The notes under the pieces: generated by a model
Database searches by the model: none
The model's input: only the letters and a program-made list of their open reading frames with translations
Told to the model about the DNA's origin: nothing
Program-made: the position numbers and the translations under genes
In this document: piece by piece, positions 10,027 to 19,660 of the stretch
How positions within the stretch are numbered: the first letter of the stretch is position 1
Layout: every line of letters starts with the position of its first letter
Assembly (NCBI GenBank): GCA_030849805.1
Contig: JASANZ010002244.1
Coordinates: forward strand, 1 to 64,000
Reading direction: 5' to 3'
DNA from: Sergeia podlipaevii
Lineage: Eukaryota; Euglenozoa; Kinetoplastea; Trypanosomatida; Trypanosomatidae
DNA: 64,000 bases

Positions 10027-10109
10027 CCCGCTATGTGCTATGTACAAGAAGCAACAAGCAGTTCACCGCTTCGTGAATGATTTAGAGCGTCACCACGTCT
10101 ATGTATATG

Positions 10110-10139
10110 CTGAAGAGAAAAAAAAAGTAGAACGACCAC
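10110..10139 (-). promoter_or_regulatory. Predicted trans-splice acceptor for the 1020-aa gene
   Basis: On the minus strand, TTCTACTTTTTTTTTCTCTTC is followed by AG at 10111-10110 with no AG inside the tract. The implied 5' UTR is 83 bases, and it lies downstream of the TTG-initiated extension's reach, consistent with the ATG at 10026. Confidence 0.55.
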
Positions 10140-10151
10140 AGAAAGAGCCTT

Positions 10152-10152
<1 letters not shown>

Positions 10153-10177
<25 letters not shown>
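10153..10177. repeat. (CTAT)n microsatellite
   Basis: Six tandem CTAT units plus one base in the spacer upstream of the 1020-residue protein gene. Confidence 0.9.
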
Positions 10178-10185
<8 letters not shown>

Positions 10186-10874
10186 AAGTGTCTAGTTCTC
10201 GCTATATGCTTTTGTTTTCTGCTTAAAAAGTATTTTAAAAAACAGAGTGACAATAAAGTCCAAACAGCTGGCTTGTCTGTAGGCACAGAACACCGATAAG
10301 CAGCAAAAAAAAAGGGAGACTAGCAACAAAGGGCCTCTCTTCCAGTAGAAAACTCAAATCGTCGAAATAAAAATGGAAGTAAGCAGTTGCCACTGTAACA
10401 GAAAAATCGTATGTGTGAAATGCTACAGAAATAAATAGCAATAATGGTAAGCAATGCGCGCTACAAAGACCAATCTCTCTACTGGGTCTTTACTATCTCT
10501 TATGCGACTTTTCTAAACAACAATAAGAAAAATAAAGAGAGATATACAAAAGGGTGGAGAGTCGTATCCAACGAAAGCAAAGCACCCCCGCGCTTCTGTA
10601 TGAGCAACGCAGGGAGTAGTGGATTTTCATGCATAAACAAAATAAGAGAAGAAAAAAAGAGAAGAAAACGATGTATTCCAAAAGAGATCGCCTTCCTGAA
10701 TGTAATAGTAAAATAGATGGCGTTAAGACGAGATATCACCAGCCGTATCCACTTCTAGATTGCTGTAATTGCATCGGTAGCTACACACGCACACACACAA
10801 AAAAAAAGATTGAAAAACTGTAAATAGAATAAAGGTACTTCACATCACTACACATATGCTTGATAAAGCCTTCA

Positions 10875-12590
10875 TCACGCCGAAGCCGACTTCTTTGTGA
10901 AAACGACTTGAAAAGGCATCGTGTAGTGTTTCAACGACAGTTTCTGCGCCTTGGTCAGCTCCCCTTCATACGTGCGAGGCTCGGGCTGGCCAACGTGAAG
11001 CGAGGCGGTCAGTGCCTCCGCCTGCTGCCATCCACTGGCATTCGCCATGTCAACAATTTTCTCCATATATGCCTCCTTGGCTTGTTCCTCCGCGTCGACA
11101 ACAAACTTCGCGGTTTCCGCCACCACCACGCCGTGCGGCGCCATCGCGTCAGCAAGAAACGCTCCACCCATCAACTGAGTACATGAGGTTCCAAAGAAGG
11201 CTGCATCAAAGCGCGGCACCTTCCCTTCCTTCACGTGCAGCAATAGGCGGTCAAAGTCTAGGCCAACCAGATGAATGCACACAGGCGGGAACTCTGCGTG
11301 GTACTCCACACTGCTGGGTGTACCAGGTGGGAGGTAGTTGTAGTGCTTTTCGTCATCCCAGGCAAAGGCGTGGTCTGCCCACGGCCACGCGGTACCTGTC
11401 ATCAGTGAGTAAAGCCACGCCCGCACGTTGTGCATGGCGACCACACCGTTGCCGTACTTACACGTGCCGTCGGCAGTGCGGTGGCGGATAAACTCGTTGC
11501 TAGTCTGCGCACCAAGAGCGTAGAACGGGCCGTTCTTCACATCGCCACAGTACGCACCATTCCCCCTGCGGTCAAAGTGACATAGTGACTTATTGGGGAC
11601 TGTGTGAGCATATGTAAATCCACGCCGTGGATTGATATGACACACGTCGAACGCGATGCCACTGTTGCGCCACACACGATACTCTGGGAACTTGAGGAGA
11701 TTGGTGTAGTCCGTCAGGCGAAACACAAAATCCCAGTCAATGATGTTGTCGCGGTTGTCGTAGCGCTCAGCCATCTCCTGACGAACACGGTGTGACCATT
11801 GCTCAGTAATATCTGCCCGTGAGGCGTCGCGTGCCCAGTGAATCAACTGCTGCTCTATAAAGTCACGTTCCTTCAGTTTCATCTCCTCAAACGATACCAT
11901 AGGGTACAGGTTCCACGTCTCTTCATTCTGCAGTCCTCTAAGCACCCGCTGCACGACCCCTCGGCTCTGCGCTGCCGTAATCTCGCGCATGCACGAGTTA
12001 CCGTAGGCATCCAGGAACATGAGCACTCGCTCTTCCAGCTGCTCCAGTGAGAAGGTGCTGTCCAGCAGCCACTGAAGGAAAAACAGGTGGCGGCAGTGGA
12101 CGCGCAAGTTGGGCTCGTACACATAAAAGTGATAGGTCGGCGCTGTCGCGGCGGCGTTTGTTTCACCTGCATCTTCCGCCCTTCTCTTCTTCTTTTCCTC
12201 CTCAGCACGGAGCCTGAGAGTGGCAGCTGTGCGGAATATATGGCGAATGTCGCATGCACCAGCAAGCAAGACGTGCACCGCCGGCTCTGAAGAAGAGCTG
12301 GTCTTCGCCTTGGATGTGCTGCTGCTATTGCGCTGCATTTGACTAAGAAGAGCATCCAGTTCAGACATATCTGAGGACTCAGTTGCGGTCGCGCGTGGTT
12401 TATCCGTTTGAGTGATTTCGTTTCTACCCCCAGCGGTTGACTCTGCTGCTGGAGCCAAAGTATCTTTTACAGGGACGCGATCACCGAGAAGGAGAGCAAA
12501 GTCAATGGCCGGCGACCAGCCCCAGCACAGCTCACTCCCAATCGAATTGAGAAGCTGCTGCTTTTCATCCCTCAGGTATCTATCGCTCAT
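10875..12590 (-). CDS. DNAAF3: Dynein axonemal assembly factor 3 (DNAAF3/PF22 family)
   Basis: 571 residues, ATG at 12590. The family signatures are present in order: the N-terminal W-G-x-S-P-A-x-D motif (WGWSPAIDFALLL, about 23-35), the nucleotide-fold-like strand and D-x-R-H motif (VHVLLAGACDIRHIF, 105-119), the helix with F-L-D-x-x-G-N-S (192-199), RYDNRDNIIDWDF (277-289), EYRVWRNSGIAFD (303-315) and GAYCGDVKNGPF (345-356). These correspond to the paired domains known as DUF4470 and DUF4471. DNAAF3 acts in the cytoplasm in pre-assembly of inner and outer dynein arms before transport into the flagellum. A polar insert at about 45-100 and an Arg/Lys/Glu-rich insert at 129-150 separate the N-terminal blocks. 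Nearby RSP3 is another axonemal gene. Confidence 0.93.
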   Translation of the reverse strand: MSDRYLRDEKQQLLNSIGSELCWGWSPAIDFALLLGDRVPVKDTLAPAAESTAGGRNEITQTDKPRATATESSDMSELDALLSQMQRNSSSTSKAKTSSSSEPAVHVLLAGACDIRHIFRTAATLRLRAEEEKKKRRAEDAGETNAAATAPTYHFYVYEPNLRVHCRHLFFLQWLLDSTFSLEQLEERVLMFLDAYGNSCMREITAAQSRGVVQRVLRGLQNEETWNLYPMVSFEEMKLKERDFIEQQLIHWARDASRADITEQWSHRVRQEMAERYDNRDNIIDWDFVFRLTDYTNLLKFPEYRVWRNSGIAFDVCHINPRRGFTYAHTVPNKSLCHFDRRGNGAYCGDVKNGPFYALGAQTSNEFIRHRTADGTCKYGNGVVAMHNVRAWLYSLMTGTAWPWADHAFAWDDEKHYNYLPPGTPSSVEYHAEFPPVCIHLVGLDFDRLLLHVKEGKVPRFDAAFFGTSCTQLMGGAFLADAMAPHGVVVAETAKFVVDAEEQAKEAYMEKIVDMANASGWQQAEALTASLHVGQPEPRTYEGELTKAQKLSLKHYTMPFQVVFTKKSASA

Positions 12591-13129
12591 CTTTCTATTA
12601 CTTGTTTTTCGTAAATACAGAAATTAAATATGTTTTAAAGTGCTATATGTATGTATGCGTGTGTATGAATATATATATAAGGGACACTAGAAACCAGTGT
12701 AAACTGTCCTCCTTCGCTATACGCCCCTCCTTTTTTTACTTCCCCCCCTTTTTTTCGAGAAGATGGGCCCTCTGAATTTAACGCAGAAGACATCAAAAGA
12801 ACAGCAACAAAAAATAAATGAAAGTAAATGTGCCCAAGATATAACGAATCCACAGTATTTTTTTCAAAAAAAAAAAAAAAAAAAAAAAATCAAGGCTCAT
12901 ATTTACGTTATATCAAATCTGCACAAAAACACTACAACAAAGCAATAATAAGAAAAAAAAAACTTACCCGAAGAGAAAGCACCCTCAGCGGGAGTATAAA
13001 TTAACATGTTCCACCTTACAGTGAGATGTTCAATTGCCAATCATCGTATCCGTGAAAAAAAAAAAGAAATGGAATGAACGTGCACATCTCCAAAACAGTC
13101 TCACGCGTAAGAACATGATGGCAATTCGA
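12591..13129. other. Intergenic spacer
   Basis: Holds the predicted DNAAF3 5' UTR and acceptor with the 24-T tract. Nothing else recognised. Confidence 0.65.
12772..12889 (-). promoter_or_regulatory. Predicted trans-splice acceptor with a 24-T tract for DNAAF3
   Basis: The complement of 12866-12889 is 24 consecutive T. From there the coding strand runs about 92 bases, pyrimidine-rich and without an AG, to an AG at 12773-12772. This gives a 5' UTR of about 181 bases. It is the strongest acceptor pattern in the window. Confidence 0.6.
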
Positions 13130-15169
13130 TTACTGCAGCACATAGAGAAACGGAATAGAGGAAGAATATTCAAACACCGTCATCCTGCTATCTTTGCCCC
13201 ATGCACATGCCACCTGCAAGTCTGGTACTGCTCTCCCGTGATCCACAAGCACAGAGGCACTGCTGTCCGTTGGCTCCACCACTCTCAGCACTCCAGCAAA
13301 CTGAGCCCAACGCTCCGCACTCCGCCAGTCCATCCGAATGCTATAAAGCTGCAGTGTACCTTCCGTGTCGGTGGCGATGATCGTGAGCACTGGAACTGGA
13401 AGAGAAGCGACGTGGCGAGCGTGCGCAAGGCCACTCCGCAGCGGCACAGAGGCACGTATAACACACAAGACGGTCACCACAACGGGGTTTGCACTGTCAC
13501 CTAGGCGAACCTCAACAGAAGCGAGCATCGCTACACACGATCGCGTGAGCACCAGCACTTCCATCCCAGTAAATGCGCTATGCTGTCGGGAGATTGAAGC
13601 GCCGCCATCGTTAATGGAGACCAGATCAATTGGTATTTCCTCCTTGAACTCACCATAGATACTCCGCAGGGAGGTGGCCAGTCCAAGGCGATGCAACCCG
13701 ACACCGCCACTGTCAGATTTCTTTGAATTGATAGACCAGAAAGAAAGCATCCCGTCGTTACCGGCGCTCATGAACGCAGCAACGACACTACTTCGCGTGC
13801 TACCTAGCGCATAGTTCAGTCCACAAATAGCATTGATAAATGCCCCATGATGACCGTCTGTGACAGTCGCAAGCGTCGCAGCTGCTTCGATGCTCAACAC
13901 GTGAATGCAGGCATCAAAGGATCCCGTTACAAGAAGCGGCAGATGCCCGTTGAGCACGTCTGGCATACGGAGACCAGAGAATATGACGCTTGTCACGCCC
14001 ATCGCGTGCGCCTTGGGAAACCGACGGGCCAGCTTGCATGTTCCCGTGTTGAATACCTTCACCGCGCCGTCCCGGTACCCAACAGCAAGCCAGGCAGGAA
14101 TAGGCTCTGCTGTGGAAGAGGAACAAGGAGTAGCAAACAGGTCGGCCGGAACCACATCAAGTGCCATGGACAGCACACCATCCGTGTGCCCTACAGAGTT
14201 GGCAACTGGCTTCCCCTCCTTAGGGTCTACAAAGTCTACGGCTCCGTCAGAGCGGCCGATAATAAGCAATGGCGCTGACGCAGCTCCATACGTGACAAGG
14301 CACCGTGAAACACCTTTTTGCTCCTCATACGCAAACTTTTTCACAATTTCGCGTGGTGCGGTTAGCGGGTACTCAAGGAATGTATCGGCCCAGCCAGATC
14401 CCTCAGAAGGTGCATGTGGCGTTGCCGAATTAGCAGCGACTGTGTCCTCCGCTCTGCTTCGTTTGTGTCCAAGAGCAGGGGGACTGCTGTTACCGGCTGC
14501 TCCTCCTCCTCCTCCTCCGCACGTGCAGTGCCGCGCAACCACTAACGCACTCGCGAGAGCACCACCATACGGCTCAGAGCTAAAGCGAATCGCAGCCTTG
14601 AGGTTCTTCAGCACGGCCTCGCGTTTGCTACGAGTTTGTGTCACGACTGTGCCTGTGCCTGCCCTCTGGGACTGCTCTTCCCACGCAAAGCGATCAAAAT
14701 CTTGTAGCATCTTCTCAAGCCGCGCCACACGTGCCGGAGCTGTTGTACGGAGCTGTGTGAAGATGGGTGCGTTCGTAAGGAGAGCGCGAGCCGCCGGCTG
14801 CAGCCCGTGTACGTGCAGTAGCTCCTCAAATATCAATTCGTAGAGCCCTGCCTTGACCTCCTCTGGCAGCAGCAGCCGGTCTACGTAAACAGCCAGAACT
14901 TCGGCCCACTCCCCATCGAGCACGCAACGCTCCAAGTTCTCTGGTGACGCGGCGGGATATGCGGCAGCAGAAGAAGCTGGAGCCCCTTTTTTCCTATTTA
15001 CTGTCGTTAACGGTGACAAAGAATCAGCGGTGCAGTTCACACGGATAGTGTTGTATGGTATCCCGGACTCGGCCTGCAGCGCGAGAAGCGTGTTGTGGTA
15101 ACCGTGACTGTCGAGAAACGTGCACAGCTCGTGCAACAGTTCCTCGTGTGTAATGCTATCCGTCGGCAT
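13130..15169 (-). CDS. SMU1-like LisH-CTLH-WD40 protein
   Basis: 679 residues, ATG at 15169. Residues 6-37 match a LisH motif (ELCTFLDSHGYHNTLLALQ). Residues about 76-135 match a CTLH helix bundle (VLDGEWAEVLAVYVDRLLLP). A C-terminal beta-propeller of WD40-type repeats runs from about 285 to the end. Its blades include GHTDGVLSMAL, AVGYRDGAVKVFNTG, KAHAMGVTSVIFSG, TGSFDACIHVLS and GHHGAFINAIC, in the same order and spacing as in SMU1. SMU1 is a nuclear splicing factor that acts with RED/IK during activation of the spliceosomal B complex. A Gly/Ser insert with a run of Gly lies before the propeller. The architecture is clear; SMU1 orthology is likely but other LisH/CTLH/WD40 proteins exist. 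Trypanosomatids trans-splice every mRNA, so a SMU1 homologue would be of interest. Confidence 0.85.
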   Translation of the reverse strand: MPTDSITHEELLHELCTFLDSHGYHNTLLALQAESGIPYNTIRVNCTADSLSPLTTVNRKKGAPASSAAAYPAASPENLERCVLDGEWAEVLAVYVDRLLLPEEVKAGLYELIFEELLHVHGLQPAARALLTNAPIFTQLRTTAPARVARLEKMLQDFDRFAWEEQSQRAGTGTVVTQTRSKREAVLKNLKAAIRFSSEPYGGALASALVVARHCTCGGGGGGAAGNSSPPALGHKRSRAEDTVAANSATPHAPSEGSGWADTFLEYPLTAPREIVKKFAYEEQKGVSRCLVTYGAASAPLLIIGRSDGAVDFVDPKEGKPVANSVGHTDGVLSMALDVVPADLFATPCSSSTAEPIPAWLAVGYRDGAVKVFNTGTCKLARRFPKAHAMGVTSVIFSGLRMPDVLNGHLPLLVTGSFDACIHVLSIEAAATLATVTDGHHGAFINAICGLNYALGSTRSSVVAAFMSAGNDGMLSFWSINSKKSDSGGVGLHRLGLATSLRSIYGEFKEEIPIDLVSINDGGASISRQHSAFTGMEVLVLTRSCVAMLASVEVRLGDSANPVVVTVLCVIRASVPLRSGLAHARHVASLPVPVLTIIATDTEGTLQLYSIRMDWRSAERWAQFAGVLRVVEPTDSSASVLVDHGRAVPDLQVACAWGKDSRMTVFEYSSSIPFLYVLQ

Positions 15170-15522
15170 AGAAGAAAGTACGCACAGAAAGCAAGGACAG
15201 TATTGCTAAAAAGATAATAATAATAAACTTGGTAATGCAACGGTGTGCGCTATCTCTAATAACGAAGAAGAAATGTGAGAATCATTTTAAAAAAAGAGAG
15301 AACAATGAAAAAAAAATGCAACATCACAATAGTACAGCAAAACAGTAAGTGCCAAAAAAAAAAAAAAGGATGTGTGTACGCAGTAATATACAATATTTAT
15401 ATAATGAGGAAGAAGTAGCAAAAAAAAAAAAAAGATTACAGATAAGTCACGCCTCACACGCAAATAGTAAAAACGGCACACATAATATTAAAGAAAAAAG
15501 TTAACCGCAAGTGGCCGATCCT
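15170..15522. other. Intergenic spacer
   Basis: AT-rich, several T-runs on the coding strand (complements of A-runs near 15308, 15354 and 15420). No gene recognised. Confidence 0.6.
15206..15230 (-). promoter_or_regulatory. Predicted trans-splice acceptor for the SMU1-like gene
   Basis: TTATTATTATTATCTTTTT on the coding strand followed by AG at 15207-15206, 36 bases before the ATG. There is no AG between this one and the ATG at 15169. Confidence 0.45.
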
Positions 15523-17409
15523 TTAAGAATGCCGTGGCGGCGCAGGCCGACGAGAAGCAATCAACCGGGCAAGCTTTGCCAGTGCCGCACCCTCTCTCTG
15601 GGCACGCGCCTGCACAAGTTGCTGCCGACGTGCCCTCAGCCCTTCCACCTGCGTAGCCACCCGCCCACGCACCACCAACCTAGCCTGAGTCATGGCTTGC
15701 TCTCGCAGTCGAGACTCTGCAGCTGCAATCTCCGCTGCGGTGGGCGGACGTGTCATGATAATGTTGCCGTCGCTGTCAAGCTGCAGGCGCTGCTCTTGAA
15801 TATCGCGGTTGCGCCGTAGCACAGGCAGCATAGACGCTGCCCACTGTCGGGCCAGGTGGTCCTCCATTTCACGCCGGTGCACAGGGTCGCAAAGGTCCTT
15901 CTCTTGCAAGGCCAGCTCCATCTCCATCTCCTCCATCACAGAGGTTGAGCTCGTAGTAGAAAACGGTGAGTTACTGGTACGAGGTCGCTTCAACCTTCCA
16001 CAAGCTGCAGACGCCAAGAAAGGAGAAGAAAGTGAATAGGGCCCTCCCGCGGCGGTTCGCATTGCCGCCTCCAGCTGTGCAGCCTCTAGACGTCTGTTCT
16101 TCGCCGCCTGTTTCTCTTGCCGAAGACGTGCCGCGTGCTGGTGGGTTTCTTTGTACCTCTGTAGCTCCACCATGGCAGCCGTGGCGTGCGTGCTGGGTGC
16201 GAGAAAGTACAGATCGTCACTCACGCTACTGTCACTAGCAGGATTAGCCCTAAATGTGGCTGATTGCACAGAACGAGGGGTTTGAGAAGCATTTTCTGAA
16301 CGTCGCGATGGTAAATGCGCTGCTTGTTGCTGCTGCTGCTGCCGCCGCTGAGATGCAGTCGCTGGTGGCGTTGCGGACTGGGGAGGCAGAGGATGATGAG
16401 CTGAAGATGAACAAAGCACAGAGAGCGCGGCACGATTCGCCTCTACCTCATCTTCTTCATCCAGTCGAAGGGAGCCCTCAGACAACCTCACGAACCAGTC
16501 TTGTGGTGCTCGCTTGAGTGGTATCTTCGCTGGTAGCGCTGGTGCTGGTGGCTGAGGAGGAGGAGGAGTCTTGCGCTGCGATGCTCGTGCAGGAGGTAGT
16601 GGTGATGGTTGCTTTGCGCCTGACTTCGGGGCCGGCGCAAAAGTGGCTTGAACCTTCTGCGTTCCAGTAGTGAAGCCACCTTCCGTGCCTTCGGTGGCCG
16701 TGACGGCGACTTCCCGCTCAGTGGTACACGCGACGCACAGAAACGTCAGCGGAAACTCAGTAAACCCAAGACACTCCGCATGCGCTGCATACGTGCATTG
16801 CCGATTGTCGCAAAACATCATGCGCGCTGCGTTGCTCCCCTTCCCACAAACGGCACACTGAACCAGCTCCGTTGAGGCGATAGCCACACCGCTATCCCTA
16901 CCGCGCCTTCTCGCGCGCGTGTCTTCATTGTTGTTCTCAACAGTGCCGCTTCTTCTCCTCGGTTGTTCGTGGTCCAGCAGCATGGCAATTTCATCATCAC
17001 TGCTGTCATCCAAAAGTTCCAAGCGCGCCTGTGCCTCGTCTTCATCTTCCCCCTCTTCTCCTTCCCATTCACTTTCAGAAGAGGCATCCATCCATGCGTG
17101 ATAGTTCCGCCTCCGCACCTTCGTCTCCTCCTCCGTGGGCTGCCCATGCGCCTGAGTGTAAATGCGCGTGAAGCGTGCCTTACATGTTGGGCAAACGTTT
17201 GTCTGTTTGGCCCATTCCTTGATGCAGTAGGAGCAAAACAGATGGCCACAAGAGTTCAACCGTCCACGTGGGTTGTCGACGGGATGAACATTGGTGAAAC
17301 AGATGCCGCAGAGTGTGTCATACGCACCGCTGTCCACCTCCGTAGTCGGTGAGCTTGCAGTGTCAGTCTTGTGGGGATCGGTGCTTAGGGGTGGCGTGAT
17401 ATCACTCAT
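15523..17409 (-). CDS. RING + PHD finger protein (PHRF1/Asr1-like), probable E3 ubiquitin ligase
   Basis: The start taken is ATG 17409 (MSDITPPL), giving 628 residues. A 44-codon in-frame extension upstream is hydrophobic spacer sequence. A C3HC4 RING finger is complete: C34, C37, C54, H56, C59, C62, C73, C76 (core CGHLFCSYC). After an acidic Ser/Glu/Asp linker comes a C4HC3 PHD finger: C185, C188, C200, C205, H210, C213, C225, C228. The remaining 400 residues are low-complexity Pro/Gln/Ala with an Arg/Glu helical C-terminus. RING followed by PHD is the arrangement of human PHRF1 and yeast Asr1, ligases that bind the RNA polymerase II C-terminal domain. Nuclear E3 activity is therefore inferred. 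No SRI-like CTD-binding domain is evident to me, and the trypanosomatid polymerase II tail lacks heptads. Confidence 0.87.
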   Translation of the reverse strand: MSDITPPLSTDPHKTDTASSPTTEVDSGAYDTLCGICFTNVHPVDNPRGRLNSCGHLFCSYCIKEWAKQTNVCPTCKARFTRIYTQAHGQPTEEETKVRRRNYHAWMDASSESEWEGEEGEDEDEAQARLELLDDSSDDEIAMLLDHEQPRRRSGTVENNNEDTRARRRGRDSGVAIASTELVQCAVCGKGSNAARMMFCDNRQCTYAAHAECLGFTEFPLTFLCVACTTEREVAVTATEGTEGGFTTGTQKVQATFAPAPKSGAKQPSPLPPARASQRKTPPPPQPPAPALPAKIPLKRAPQDWFVRLSEGSLRLDEEDEVEANRAALSVLCSSSAHHPLPPQSATPPATASQRRQQQQQQAAHLPSRRSENASQTPRSVQSATFRANPASDSSVSDDLYFLAPSTHATAAMVELQRYKETHQHAARLRQEKQAAKNRRLEAAQLEAAMRTAAGGPYSLSSPFLASAACGRLKRPRTSNSPFSTTSSTSVMEEMEMELALQEKDLCDPVHRREMEDHLARQWAASMLPVLRRNRDIQEQRLQLDSDGNIIMTRPPTAAEIAAAESRLREQAMTQARLVVRGRVATQVEGLRARRQQLVQARAQREGAALAKLARLIASRRPAPPRHS

Positions 17410-18076
17410 ATCAGCAAGAGAAGATTTTTTTGAGATATATATGACCTCCAGCAACAAAGATTGTGTGTGTACTATATTGCTATTATCAATGCTTAAAACA
17501 ATTGACAAACAAAAGTAAAATAAAAAGATACGCAAAACCAAGGCGAAGGTATTGATGTCAAAGCTTACTTTCTGTTTGGATCCTTGACGTCACTAACCCT
17601 TCGTTGTCTAGTTTAAATAGTTTTTAACAAAATAAATATATAAATGTGTAAAACAAATGAAAAGAAAGGAGAAAAGAGGGAAAAAGAAAAGAAATAAGAG
17701 ACGACGCAATTAGTTCTTTAAAAAAGGGAAATGGGGTTTGTTGAATGGCGGAATCGCGATGGCATTTTCTCAGACTACCACATCTATCTGCAGCTTTATG
17801 CACTCAAAACAGTAGATCAACTATCTGCTCAAAGCTACCCAAGTCTTTTCTCTTTCGTTTCCCCTTCATATTTTTTTCATTTTTATGACGCAAATAAACA
17901 GCATGAAGGCACCAACAAGTACAGATACCCACCCCATCATCAGCAAAAAAAAAAAATCAGCAACAACAACAACGAAAAAAAAAGCCATACAAATGATGTT
18001 TTCTTTTCCATTTTGTTTTTTTCTTTTTTATCACTCCATCTTTCCTCGCTCTTTCCAAGAAACACCGTCTCTCTCT
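17410..18076. other. Intergenic spacer
   Basis: AT-rich with A- and T-runs; poly-Lys and poly-Phe short frames only. The CDK gene's stop lies at its right end. No gene or RNA recognised. Confidence 0.6.
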
Positions 18077-19057
18077 CTAGTCGTCTTTGAGAAATGGGTG
18101 TTGAAAAATACTGCCAATCGTGGGGCGTAACTTGGGATTCGTCTGCAGTAGATACGCAATGAACTCGACAGCGGCCTCATCGTAGTCGGGGAGGCGTGTT
18201 GGCAGCGGCGCCACACGGTATACCTTGAAAGTGTTATTGTAGCCTGACAGCTTCGTCACCCCAGGCCACGTTTCTTCAGTTGGGGTTCCCACAACGTAGA
18301 AGACCTTGTCAAGCTGATCGCGAGAGCTCTCACCACGGAAAAGCGAGTAGCCCAAAACCATCTCGGCCACAATGCAGCCAACAGACCACACATCTGCCGC
18401 GGGGGTGTAGTGACGCTCACCGAGGATAATCTCTGGCGCGCGGTACCACAGCGTCATCACCTCCTGTGTGTAAGTCTGCAAGGACATCTCAAAGGTGCGA
18501 GCGAGCCCAAAGTCAGCCAGCTTGACGCCATACTTGACGCCACCCGGCGCAGAAGAATCCTTAATCTCCGCCACAAGCACATTGCCAGGTTTGAGATCGC
18601 GGTGGATGATGCGGCTACTGTGGCAACTCCACAGCGCATGAAGCATCTGTCTTGTGAAGTCCTTCACCATACTCAGTGGCAGCACTGAGCCACCAGCAGG
18701 CTTCTGTCCACTTGGGGGACGGTGGCGCCGAATGAACTGCCGCAGATCTTCATTGAGCAACTCAAAGACCAAGTACACGCGGTGCTCACGACACAGAACA
18801 TCAAGCAAACGCACCACGTTTGGGTGATGGCGCAGATCATGAAGAAGCGTTACTTCACGGATCGTCGTGGCAGGCACACCCTCACTAAGGCCATCGAGGC
18901 GTAGCTTCTTGATGGCATAGGCGGCACCGGTCTGATTATTGCGCGCTCGGAAAACAATACCATATGTGCCTTCGCCAAGCAGCTCCTCCGCCTTGTACGT
19001 ACTCCCCAGGGCCTGCAAGTCTACAGCATCGAGTCTGCCGCCAAAATTTTCCGTCAT
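18077..19057 (-). CDS. CDK-family (cdc2-related) protein kinase
   Basis: 326 residues from ATG 19057 (MTENFGG). A TTG three codons upstream is rejected as start. It is a complete CMGC kinase: glycine loop GEGTYG (28-33) with Thr31/Tyr32 at the inhibitory positions, catalytic Lys50, cyclin-binding helix PATTIRE (62-68) in place of PSTAIRE, HRDLKPGN (152-159), DFG (182-184), activation-loop YT at 196-197 in TYTQEVMTLWYRAPE, and a C-lobe ending HPFLKD. A short insert (about 113-127) lies between the hinge helix and alpha-E. It has all residues needed for activity and for regulation by a cyclin, a CDK-activating kinase and Wee1-type phosphorylation. It belongs to the trypanosomatid CRK group. CRK6 is my best guess, from remembered proximity to calpain-like genes, but I have not checked it and leave the symbol blank. 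Confidence 0.92.
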   Translation of the reverse strand: MTENFGGRLDAVDLQALGSTYKAEELLGEGTYGIVFRARNNQTGAAYAIKKLRLDGLSEGVPATTIREVTLLHDLRHHPNVVRLLDVLCREHRVYLVFELLNEDLRQFIRRHRPPSGQKPAGGSVLPLSMVKDFTRQMLHALWSCHSSRIIHRDLKPGNVLVAEIKDSSAPGGVKYGVKLADFGLARTFEMSLQTYTQEVMTLWYRAPEIILGERHYTPAADVWSVGCIVAEMVLGYSLFRGESSRDQLDKVFYVVGTPTEETWPGVTKLSGYNNTFKVYRVAPLPTRLPDYDEAAVEFIAYLLQTNPKLRPTIGSIFQHPFLKDD

Positions 19058-19660
19058 GATGTACAAATGTGTTACCTTCCTTTCGCTCTTTACACAGACA
19101 GTCTACAAGAGGGTATCTTTGCTGTAGGTGAAACGCAATACGGTAAAGAGAGGTATCAACTACAAACGTAGTATATATAAGGCAAAAATGCGCAAAGGTA
19201 TATCCAGCGGCGCTACACGTATAGGTATATATTAAAATGTAAGAGGCTACTGTATTGTCGACAAGTTGCCAGCGCACAATTGTTCTACAAGCAAATGCTG
19301 ATAACAGTATGCGAAAGGGGAAGGGAGTAGAGAAAAAAAAAAGGAGTTTCAAATATGAGCAGATAATAGCAAATAATAATAATAGAACAGTCTCACTCTT
19401 GCTACATGACAAAAGCGACTGCACATAAAACTGTCATTTTTTTCCTCCCCCCGCGTTAAGGGCTTTCAATTAACATAGCACACAATCCCAAGAACAGGAA
19501 TATATATATATATATAAAGGGGGAGAGGGATGGAGGAGGTAACAGGAACACACACACCAAAAAAAAAAGGTCACCACACCAAATGCATACACATTCGTGC
19601 ACATGCTAGCACATATTTACTTATGTTGCGCACGAGCAAAAGAGGGGAAGTTTCCTTGTG
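19058..19660. other. Intergenic spacer
   Basis: Contains the predicted CDK 5' UTR and acceptor and an (AT)n tract at about 19500-19517. An open frame on the minus strand across 18936-19424 is a shadow frame, not a gene. Confidence 0.6.
19298..19350 (-). promoter_or_regulatory. Predicted trans-splice acceptor for the CDK gene
   Basis: On the coding strand, a long T/C tract (complement of 19315-19344) runs without an AG to an AG at 19299-19298, about 240 bases before the ATG. Other AGs lie closer to the ATG but without a comparable tract. Confidence 0.5.

Larger units (their letters stand above)
10027..10874. other. Intergenic spacer
   Basis: Contains the predicted acceptor of the gene to its left, the CTAT repeat and A/T homopolymers. 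Short frames on both strands have no recognisable product. No RNA gene seen. Confidence 0.6.

Noticed and set aside
10027..10047. Seven-residue extension of the 1020-residue protein
   Set aside because: Begins with TTG, which is not a normal start in nuclear kinetoplastid genes.
17410..17541. 44-residue N-terminal extension of the RING-PHD protein
   Set aside because: Spacer-like hydrophobic sequence; MSDITPPL is the only ATG in the frame near the domain start.
18936..19424. 162-codon minus-strand frame overlapping the CDK start
   Set aside because: Overlaps the kinase in another frame and is mostly spacer; low-complexity.
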